A DNA stretch of 64,000 nt from contig CAIIXF020000012.1 of NCBI GenBank assembly GCA_903813345.2, positions 5,891,001 to 5,955,000 of the forward strand. The letters are read 5' to 3'. The position numbers and the translations under genes are program-made. Below are positions 13,601 through 25,600 of the stretch, piece by piece. How positions within the stretch are numbered: position 1 is the stretch's first letter; every line of letters begins with the position of its first letter. This DNA comes from Owenia fusiformis. Lineage: Eukaryota; Annelida; Polychaeta; Sabellida; Oweniidae. Below the pieces are notes generated by a model. It was not told where the DNA came from. It made no database searches and worked only from the letters and a program-made list of their open reading frames with translations.

Positions 13601-16600
13601 CCTCCTACATCAGGGGTCTCACCCAAATGTTTGAATGGTCCATCAACATCATAATGAAACATAAGAAAGCTAGTCAAAGTCAAACATCAATAAAATACTT
13701 TTTTTTACTTTTAAACAATAAAACCCAAATATTCAGTATCTTCCTGGGTTGTTTTCCAAATTTCTGATTTTGCCAATTATGAATGTCAAAGGTAAATCAA
13801 ATATCCCAAGTTTTTATAATATATTCAATCAATGTCCATGTTCTCCCAAGGATTTCGAAGAATTCTCATTTTAAAAATTCAACCCAAATCTGATTTTACA
13901 CGCTGTATGTCTCATTCTGACTGGACTATTGCAGAAAGTGGCAGCATTCAACTCAAGAATGAACACAGTAACATTTATGTAAGTTATTTTAACATGGAAC
14001 ATACTTAAATATTTAAGTATTAAGTACAACATATTACTCGCATGAAATTAAGAAGAATCATATGAAAAAAGTAAAACAGTTTTTAGAAAATGCTTGAAAA
14101 ATATGTGACTTTAATAATAACATTTTTCAAATGGAATTTTACCCAATGAAATACATTTATGCCATCTTAAATATGGTATATGAAAGTATTGCTTTATCTT
14201 TAAACTGGGATAATTTATAGATCAATTTAGACTGTTGGTTGTAGATTTGCATCATGAATGCTCACAGGATAACAACCACAACTGCACGATCCGAATTGTA
14301 GTACTGAATATACATTAATAAAACTGTGGCTTGTAATTAATAGCACAATACAAGTGTTTTTAAAGCTGATTAAACAAAAACCACTGCATTGAATAAAGTA
14401 AATGACTTAGTGTGGCATAATTTCAGGCCACAATATTACAGTATAAAAATGAGACAAAGATTATAAATATTGCACTTAAATATTATTGTTTAACGATAAA
14501 ACCTGTATATCCAAACACATCTCTCTTATCTGAACACCTTTCAATGTGAACACTGTTTAAAAACCTCACAATGTGAACACCTGCCAATCTGAACATTTTT
14601 GGCTGGTCCCGTTGGTGTTTGGATTCAACAGGTTTTACTGTAATAGAATCCCAGACTCGCTGAGCAACAAACAGATGTAAAATAGTATAGTTTCTAAATA
14701 GCTGAAAAGTGCTGACATAATAGATTTCACCCTTGTTTGTCTTTGATTTTCTAGGGCCAGACCTCCACTCACTCCAATGTTAGAAACTTGCAACAGTCAC
14801 TTAATTTCATGATTTATCAAAGAGTGTTGATTGAATCTGTCTGAAACTTGAATGGCATACTATTGGATGACCCTGTCCATGTACATATTGTGATTAACCA
14901 TGAAAATATTGGTTGTCATACGAATAAACCAAGGTTTTAATGAATTTCAGCATTGCACCAATGGGGATTTGGCCCAACTTTTTTTTTTAAAAATCAAAGC
15001 TATAATTGGAGAAAATTTGTGAATCCAAAAAGGCTATCAAAAATAAAGAAAAATAATTCATCAGAGGAAAAAAGTGCAAATCTCTTAAAATCTCATTTAA
15101 AAACAAGAATTAGCGAGATTTCAAAGCTATTTAGAAACTCCTCTATTCAATCAGAACACATTCCCCTCAAAAAGTATAGAAAAATTCAATTTAATCGGAA
15201 CACATTCCCCTCAAAAAGTATAGAAACATGTTTACAGAATTTTGTACATACCCTTCATCTGCGTCAAACTCTGAGAATTTATTGCTGGAGAGTAAAATAT
15301 CATTGGCGTCAGAATTCACATCAAGCTCTGGCTCCCCGCTGTCGAGAAGTTTCATATTGTATACAATTACTAAGGTACCTGTGCTGCCATCTATCTTGTC
15401 AAACTGGGCCATAAAGTCTTTTTCATTTTTAAAAGGTGAGTATTTATAAATCAGCTGCATTTCCATCTCATGCTGAAATAAAATAAGTGTAATCTTACAA
15501 TTTGTTAATGTACAGAAAAAACAAATAAACAAGGCATATGATGTGAAGGAAATCACACCATCAGAGGCTACCCCAAAATTCATAGATGCAGTCACATATT
15601 ATTTTCAATTTATCAATGTAACATTTCCCTGCTTCAGAATTTTGTCCATTTGTATTGGAACATTATCAATTTGCAACAGTGTGTAATCACAAATTGAACC
15701 CATAAAAATGAGCTCACTTAGCTAGGTCAATTCTTTTATTTTTACACTTACAATATTTGGTGTTCTTTCATGGATTTTTTCCACCTTGATGCAAAATACT
15801 CATTTTACTTTTTCGAGGCTATGTCCAAACTTGACTTGATAAAATGCAAGCTGTATACCACTATAATAATGAATGAATTAACATACCCTTTCTTTTTCCT
15901 GCGCAGTGGAAGCAATTGATTTTTTGGTGGTTGCATCAAAGATTGGGATGGGAACTATAACTTCGTCTATTTTCTCTTGCTCGTGAAATGTCCTTGATAA
16001 AAAGACACATGTCATTTCTGCTCCCTTCTTAGTGAATAGGCAGAAGTCATTCCCTATTCGCATGGAACCCCTGAAAATAGAGCGTTAAAGTATTCTATTA
16101 TCTATAGTTACTATGACATTTGATATCATGTCAAGATAAAACCAGTATAATTGCAGGCCTGTAGCCACGATTTGCCAAGGGGGGGTCACTTTTTGGAAAA
16201 ATTCCAGGGGGGTTCACTTGTGACAATCTTGGTCCAAAAATGGCCAAAATCACTTAAAAAGTGCTCAGAATGGTGAAAAACTGCATGATTTTGAAAGATT
16301 TTTTGGCCAGGGGGGGGGGGTTCGAATCAAATCGAATCCCCCTGGCTACGGGACTGATTGCAACCAGAGGAAAAATATGATACTTTTGGCAATATTTTCA
16401 CAAAACTATTAAATCAATTCTCTAAACTTTTAGATGTGTCAATTGTATTATTGGTCAAAACTGAGTCCCACATGAAGGATTACAATTTATTCACTCTGAA
16501 TATCGGGCGCAATGAACACGGTGTATAACCCAAACGCTCCTACATGCACGACGGAGCGTTTCATTTACGCGGAAACGCTCCGGAGCGAAATAAAATGGCG

Positions 16601-19600
16601 GCTAATGAAGATTCCACAATGACCGTAAGTATTGTTTCTCTCGTTTCTCTTACATATCATATGTTATGGTGAAATATTATGTACCATTCGATGATCAATA
16701 CCGTGAGCAAAGATCTTATTTATTCAACTTCTGGTGGTAAACTGTTATTTGCTTGATCAAAGCTCCGTAGTGTAGATCGAACGAATCTGAAGATGACGAT
16801 TTGACCACAAATTACGAATTAAACTAATATTTATATGAAAACGTTAATCTTTCTGTTAAAGTAGTAGATCACAAACTCGTATATTCTCATTTCCTAAAAT
16901 CCCAGTCCAAATCCATTACTTGTTCTCGAGAAATCGCTTGTTTTCCTCGAAACGCTCCGTCGATTTAGAACACAATTTTAGAAACGCACTTACCATTTTG
17001 TTTTGATATCATTTTCAGATTATTAGAGAAGAGTTCCGAATCGAATCCAGCTCTCAAAAACGTTTTGTACTTGTTAGGTAAATTGAAACATCTGAACTTG
17101 GTGGTGCTAAACGTGCAACTAGCTGATTTAAGCCTACATTAGATGATGTCATGCCTACATATGTGCTAAATCATAAAACTATAGAAAAAACGAAAATTTA
17201 TATGTGAATTAATCTTTCTTCTATTGATGCCAAGGGGTATAATAGATATTTTCTTTCTCTTCCTGAAAAGGAAAGGCAAGCTATATATTTCCTAAACTGA
17301 TCTAGACTACCGGAGCGTTTCCAGTGCACTGTGTTAACCAGATCGGAGCGTTTCTTGAATATGAGTACGTCATCATTTTTAAGACTGGATTTTCGGTCAT
17401 CAAATCACTATTACGATAATGTATGGTGCGTTGAAGCATTGGAATTTGACTAAAATATACGTTGGTGCTCTAATCTTGGCTCAACTAATCACATGTATCG
17501 ACAAAAGGGGTTTTGACCGGTAGAATGACAAATACGTTTTTGAACTATACTGCTTCGTACAGCTCTTCCTAATTGCTTCAAAAGTCAACAGTCGGCCAAG
17601 TACAACATGAATATCACACCCATCGAATGGTATACTCGAAATATGTAACTCATACCTCTCATTCCCATCATTGGGGAAATCGTCAAACGGCTCATCATTC
17701 CCGCCAGCCAGTTTTCATACTCCGGAGCGTTTCTTTGTTTAATTTCAGTAATGAAACGCTCCGTCGTGCATGTAGGAGCGTTTGGGTTATACACCGTGAT
17801 GAATGCCAAATGAATATTGCACAACTCAAAAGAATGAAAAGTTTGGAGAGTTTGATGGTTAAGGGGTGATAGGTAATATTAAAGGTTTTTGCTACTTGAC
17901 TCAAAATTACCAGAAAAATCTGAATTCAACTTACGATTTGAGACCATTCCCGTACATTCCTATCATTTGAGAGTCTAGTGTCTTTTTTGTAGATTTTCCA
18001 AATGTGATGATATCGGAGGCTTCACCTGTATGGTGAAAAAGAAATTTTGTTAAAATATACTACATGGTCATACAGCTATATTGCACATATATACTCCTCA
18101 AAAAAGTAAAGGACCAGTCTTTTTCCTCATAGGTTTACATGTTAAACCCCATGTATGTTTGAACTCTTATTTTCAAAGCCTGAAACGAAAGAAAAACTGA
18201 TAATGTCAATGGATATGTACCTTGACTCTATTCTCCATATTTCAGACAATTTTCAATTCAATCTCTCCTTTACAAAATGTCAAAAACTGATGTCAAATTT
18301 GAGGAATTTAAAAAAATGGCAGGAGTATATTTGGTGTAGGTACGCCCTCTTGAGAAAGCAACTCTTGGGAGAGTTTGGAATTTTGATGCCATTTGGCACT
18401 ATATTTGTATTTTTTGGTATCATACTATACATGGATCATAAAATCTTATGAGATCTTTATCATGTATTCTTTTATTTAGAAATAAAGTAAGAAACGACTT
18501 TCAAAATTCTCACAATCTTTTTCTCAAATGTATTGATATGCGCAGATGTACTGATCCAACATATGCCACCCTCATGTACTATAAATCATTCTAAGGCTAT
18601 TTGTTTTTTCTTTGAAAGATGGGGGAATGACACTTTAATTTGCCTTTATCATAAAGCAGCTATGCAGCTATAGCGTTCCTATAACAGATTGGTTCTGAAT
18701 ATTGACATAATGGGGGTTATCCAGGGGTTCCAATAGAATTTCTCACAACAAGCTAAATAAATGAAACCAACAGGAAAAATTAATAAAAATCATAAAAACA
18801 TGGAAAAGTTGAAAACTTCCTAAAAACAACAGGTGCTTGTTGCCTGTTGCTAATAAAACCACTGGGTATCCATGACAACTTTGATCCATACCTGAGTCCA
18901 TGCCTTCTCCATCGTCAAGGAAACACAGCATGTAGTCCCCTCTAAGTGACTTATCTGGTACTAAAAACAGAAAAAAAATATATTATGGTTATTTGCTGCA
19001 CTTTTAAATGCAGGAAGGAATATTGAGACTGCCATTCTTATTGCACTTTTTCAAAATGCTCGTCGTTGTCATGTTTTACAATATTTCACACAACACATAG
19101 GCTTTATTATATCCTGTGCCCAGACTCCGCAGAGTCTAGTTATGAACTACCCTCTGCCTAGTATAGACTATATTACAGTTTAGCAGCCCCGTCCCAAAGA
19201 TTGTTGCCTGTGACAGCCCGGGTAATAAATCATTCCAAATCTACGACGCTGACCCTTTCTCAACCAATCAGCGAAGTGGAAGGAACACATGCTTAATATG
19301 TGCTCCTTAACTATGTGGGGATGTCAGAGAAAATTACCATATAGAAAGTTGTCCCTCTTTGACGATGAACTCTCTGATTGGCTCAGTGAGATCAGAGATT
19401 TATTGTAAACTGAAAGAGTGAAGACGAAGCTCTCTTTTAAGAAGTGAAGTCGAACGAATGCAAAAGGTACCTTTATTAAAGTACTATCACTTATTAGACA
19501 AGGTTCCAAACCAGCGAAACAGTTGAATAATAATAAAAGTTATTTTATTTTATTTTCCACCATTATCTGTCACTTTGCAATCAAAAACAATGATATTGTT

Positions 19601-22600
19601 TCAGCTGTATCAATACAAATAGCTTTACCACAATTCATTGTCACATATTCAGCAGATCTGCATTATCAGTATGACATTAACTGTAATTATATGCATCGTT
19701 CAAGATTACAAAAAATATAAATCCTATTATCAATGGCATTGAATATCATGATGTTATTTACACATCTCAGTTTACTTCATGAGAAAATGCAAATTCTGCG
19801 CAGAAACTCTGCATAAAAAAGTCAAATACTGCATGAAAAGCCTGAAGTTTGGGAATCTTAAACAGATTTCACATTTTCCCTTCTAAATCTTAATTACACC
19901 AGCTTCTGGTGACAAATGGTGGCAGTTTTTTCTGCGGCGACGCCGAATCACAGAATTCTAGTATCTGTGGTTATTTCGCTAGCATGCATGCATAACACTA
20001 TCATGAGTTTGTTGCACTATCATGAGTTGTTTGCAATATCATAAGTTGTTTGCAATATCATACGGTTGTTGAATTATAAAGTTGCTAAACATAACTGCAC
20101 TCTTATAAGGTTAATTTGTTCAATATATCATGACATTTATTGCACTATCATAAGATAGTCGCACTATCAATATAGTGTTGTACTATCATGATATTGTTTC
20201 ACTCTCAAGAAATAATTGCACTATCATGAAATTCTAATGAGTAAAATCACTAATACAAGGGCATGAAGACTGCAAAATAATATTTTTCATTTTATATGTA
20301 CTACTAGACAAAATATAATTTAATTAATAGATAACCCTTTGTAACACATGATGCTTTGCCACAAGCAAAGCTATAAATTGATTATAATTCCATTACTGCT
20401 CATAGATTTGCAGGTTGGACGACCAATCATATTGCGACAAGAATTAATTACAGCAAGGTCACCAGCTGTGACGCTATCAACTTGGGATTGATCATTTTTG
20501 CAATCATCTAGGGATTGATCATTCTACAACATATTGCATGGAGTTATTGTGTATGCCCACCTCTCTTCCCACGGATTGACTTTTGGTCAAATAAAAGATA
20601 CAATATCAGAGACATTTTTCAAAGTTTTGAAATTTCCGTCACTCTGCCTAATTCCGACCAATCAAATTGCTAGACACAGGCGAAGACACAAAAGATGATT
20701 TTCCTCCTGGATAATCTAAATCAAAAGAAATTAACCCTCAAACATTTCTCCTGGATTATCTAATTAAAACGTAATTTATCCTGCAACATTTCCTCTGGAT
20801 TATCTAATTAAAAATTAACCCTCAAACATTTCTTCTGGATTATCTAATTAAAAAGTAATTAACCATCAAACATTTCTTCTGGATTATCTAATTAAAACAT
20901 AATTTATCCTGCAACATTGCTTCTGGATTATCTAATTAAAAAGAAATAACCCTGCAACATTTTCTCTGGATTATCTAATTAAAAAGTAATTAACCATCAA
21001 ACATTTCTTCTGGATTATCTAATTAAAACATAATTTATCCTGCAACATTGCTTCTGGATTATCTAATTAAAAAGAAATAACCCTGCATGATTTTTTCTGG
21101 ATTATCTAATTAAAAAGTAATTAACCCTGCAACATTTTTGGATATCATAAAAAGACAGGATATTATATAGATCCTGATACAATTTTCAAAGACTCAAAAG
21201 TCAACAAACCTCATAATTATGAAAGGTACACCTGTGCAAAGGTAACTCTTGATGAGGGTGACAAGTCAATTGTATTGATGAGGGTGACAAGTCAATTGTA
21301 TTGATGAGGGTGACAAGTCAATTGTATTGATGAGGGTGACAAGTCTATTTTATTGAAACAAGTATTCAACCACAATAAGAAGCTACAAAGCTGTGTCAAA
21401 TGTTAAACACTAATAATCAATAATGCTGCAACGAATGTTTGTTTTTCGTCTTTTATCTATCAAAATTAAAATTTGGTCAAAGTGAAACTTGAAAAATATA
21501 AAAATGTGGTGTTATAAATTCTATCAAATTCTGGCATTCTGATAGATTTTCAGTTGAAAAGTGTGAAATTGGATATATAATATTCACTTCCTTCCAAAGC
21601 CTTGCCCATTCCAGTTTTAAGGTTCATCCTATATCCTGTTTCGTACATGAAAAGGCCATGACAAAGTGGGTGCGTATGTCATGTTGTGCTTTGCCTATTT
21701 AAGTTCTAGCTACCCATTTTGTGGTTTAAGACTTAATTGATTCTCATAAAATTTCTGAACACGTTTCACTGGTTGGATTACTATTATAATTTTTTGAGTA
21801 TTCTCATACCACAAAAAAATAATTTGTACTTATATTTAGCTATATGTCAGTCTGTGCATAAGGGTTATGTACTGGGAGGTTTTGGATATGGGGTTTATCC
21901 AGAGGGAGATATGCATATCTACCTGAGGGACTGTAGGGACCTAAGGTAGATGTGCATATCTCATGAGGGATGAACCCAATATCCAAACCGACCATACATA
22001 ACTGCTTTATCCTATACCAAGTAGAATTTTCAGGGGCATATGGCCATTTCAATAGTACAAGGTGTAAAAATAAACAAATCATTCATATGCAGACTTGCAA
22101 AGTCATTTTATTGCATTTCCACTATTTACCGGAAGCAGGAAGATATGCACTGAAGTAGGAGGTATGGCGGGAGATATGGAGGTTCTGGATATGGAAACCT
22201 CAAAATCAGGATACGGGATATATCTAATACCAACTTATCTCCCTAAAACTCGACTTGACTTTGGATAGCTATTCTTTCATCTACTTGTAGTTCTCAATTT
22301 ACAAGAGTATGTATGATTTTGTTGAACTTACCTGAATATATGCTAATTTTGGTGGCAGATGCATCTCTGAAAATGAAAAAAAATAAAAATTTTGCAAATT
22401 AATTTTTTCTAAAACATTTTGTCTTAGTTATTTGCATATTGCATAATTATCATTGTGTATCAATTAACTGGGACAAAACTAAACAGTACACTACTATACA
22501 TTCTATAATATGTACCACTAAAGGACCTTTGGCCCACGTGCTCACAGTCAACGGTTACCAAAATGTGACAATTGACTTCAAAATTGCTAATTTCTTGAAT

Positions 22601-25600
22601 ACCAAGAGGACTCCAAAAGTAGCAATGAGAGGCTACAGCTAGAACTGTTATTTTTATGGTACAGTCTTGACTTTTTGCAATTGTGACAATTTCAGCTTCT
22701 CGCTGAAATGTGAATTATGGTTTCATAAATTTTGAATTCTCTTTATCATTGACATTTAGTATGTCCATGGTGGTATGAAACAAGAACAGCTGCACTGTTA
22801 ATACTTACCTTGCATTGTCTACTAACTCAGCTAAGGCACCAAACAGAAACTCATGGGTCGTTCTGAAATATCAAAAAATAAATTTAGGATATACATATTA
22901 GGGGTTTCACTAGAATTTCTCAGTAATGGCTTAAATTTGTGACTGAAAAAGGTTAAAAGTTAGCATTTCTGAAAGGTCACTCAACAGACTATTTTGAATT
23001 TTTCAGAAAATGTGTCCAATGTATTGCTTTTAATGATATAGCCCAGTCAATAATGGCTCGATAGTTCGCGATCATATATATTCTTAGATTTTTGGCACAT
23101 AGACTAATATGGACATTCTAAAAATTTTGATCTGCATTGCCAAGCGCGGTTCGCACTCCTTCTTGGTGAAAATCCAAGATGGCCGCCAAAATTGCCGAAA
23201 ATTATATAATATTCATTTGATAATTTTTTTCATTCCTTTTTTTCAATAAAATGTGGTTAATTAGTATTTTTCAACATCATTTTATAATATTTCTACCCTG
23301 AAAAATATTTAAATTATCAAAAAAGAAGATTTTGGTTGTTCATTCCCCCCATTTTTAAGATTTCGTCCAAATTTTCGCTAAATCATTAAAATATGTACCT
23401 TTCATATATACTGTAGTACTGTACCTATCATATCTCTATCCTTTTTTCATCAGAATATATTAGGTTTGTATGTTTTAGTAGAAACTGATTCCTTTCCAAA
23501 CAATATTTAAATAAACACATAATAAAGAATGTCTCCCCTAGCGCCACCTATTGGTGAAATTGTTCAAAATCAAAACTGTGTTTTATAATATATTGAACTG
23601 TTGAAGGAAGCGTGGAATAGTTTGGAGAGCCAAGATTTGATCTGTATCATGTACCATGCATAATAAAAAACTATTCTATAGTATTATTTTACAGTAGAAT
23701 GCCAACTCTAAGATGTCAACCATATAAATTTGGGGGGGGGGGGTAAATAGGGGGTATCTTGCATCTTATATGGGCCTTGTATTACCATATTTAAACCCTT
23801 ACTTTAGTTATTCTAATGAATACTCTCCATTGCAGGCACACAATGATGTGCATACTAGAGTAGCCTTCAAGCTGGTACATGGTACATCTTCAAGGGAAAC
23901 ACTGCTTCTGACAACCACACTAATGGTTGACTAGCATCAGCCATCTGCTTTAAGGTAGTCCTGTGTGGCTTCTGAGTGTTGTCTCTTGATCTTGGCTCTG
24001 TTCTCCAGCCCCAGTTCTTTGGAGATGGAATGATACCCGGGGAATGATAGGACTTGTTTTGTTAAACTGACCCCAGATATGCACACCTGGGTACAATGCT
24101 CCTTTGCAGTGTTGCATTAAGGCGCAGCTGTTGGAGGAATGTGGTCAATAATGAAGTAGTCTTCTGTAAAAATGTATTCTTTCTTGCAGTGTTGATTGAG
24201 GTGTCATTGCTGAATTTACCATACAGCAACATAACATTAATAAAGGATCATCTATTAGACTGAGGAGTGCATTCATCAGTTGTGAAAATGAGTTTCATCT
24301 GTCCCATGCTATAATTCTGCCCCTGCTTCCATGGAATCCAGGTGTAACTTGTCAATGAGTGGAATAATGGCAGACATAGACCTTTTGAGGCCCAATGGAA
24401 TTCGCCATTTCATGTGCTGCCAAGTACCTGAACTGTCTCCCCTTTGTCAAATCCAACTCATATTGGTTCATTCAGAAAAAATGTGTTGATTGTGTGCAAG
24501 GTTATTTGTCTTTGGTGGATTGTTTTTGTGGATTGACACATGACATCCTGATCAAAGGTTGCGAGAAGTCTTTTTCGTTCATGAATAATTATATTGCTCA
24601 CATTTGCAGTAAGGATTTGAAACAGTTCTCTCTTGTTTAAGTCCAAGCACAAACAATCTTGCCAGTTTCTAGGTAGGGAATTTTCAGGATAAATATGCCT
24701 CCTTTTACTGTTTCCTCTCTTATTTCTTATACCAGACTCTAAACTGTTACATGTAGTTTCATAACTGTCCAAAACAATGTCTAGATGGTATGATTTCCTT
24801 CATGTCATGTGCCTTGTTGTTTTAATCAATGTTTAGTTTCCCTTAATGAATTCACCAAGCACTGATTGGTGTGTTGCATTAAATTGGTTCATGTCACGGA
24901 TAAAACTGGTAGCCACCTTGACTAGTTTGTGTGATTGAGTATAAAAAGGCATGGCAACAACTCAGAAAGGGTGTCTTTGTATAGGCTGAAGTTGCCCTCT
25001 CAAAAGTTTAAGATCCATTACCATCGACCAGAACTTAAATTGGGAAGAGTCATTCAGCTGGGACTGTTTTTTCACCCAGTCATCCAACTCAAACTGAGGT
25101 TATTCATCAATATCACAGCACAAACAATGTGTCTCACAGGCTTTTTGTCAAGAATATAAAGACAGAAATATGATGTGCTCTGCAAGTAAGTGCGAGTTGG
25201 TTAACTTTGATAAAGGAATCAGCTGCATCATATGTGGCTATGCCAGCTTGAGAGAGGGAGATTATCCATCCAGGGTTCTCTCATAGATTGCCCAAGATGT
25301 GAAATGCTCCTATCTCAGTGTGTATTCCACCAAATATCCTTATCAGCTTCGTTTTTTCTCCCATCTCTTGCCATTGTCCACTATTACTGCTTGAACAGTG
25401 CAAAGAGGGGCTGTTCGGCAACAAGTACAGGTGTTTGGTCTGGGTTGATATAATTTGTTGACTTTATACACGTCAACATGAGAGACAATGAATATTAGAC
25501 TTTAAACTGACTTCAATATAACTAAAATAGAGAAAATTGTAATACAGTTCTGTTATATTTCAGAGTGCAGAAACACTCAGAAAATCAAGATGGGTGACAT

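Larger units (their letters stand above)
18961..22331. other. MORC2 intron 3 with several tandem arrays
   Basis: Gene-free. It contains a degenerate TGCACTATCATGA-type repeat (20000-20240), an approximately 50-bp array (20700-21140), a 29-bp array (21252-21345), and a palindromic interspersed repeat (about 21855-22205) sharing CATAAGGGTTATGTACTGG with 58363-58480. Confidence 0.6.

Noticed and set aside
20700-21140. CRISPR array
   Set aside because: Regular repeats without unique spacers of constant length, in an animal genome; a plain tandem repeat.
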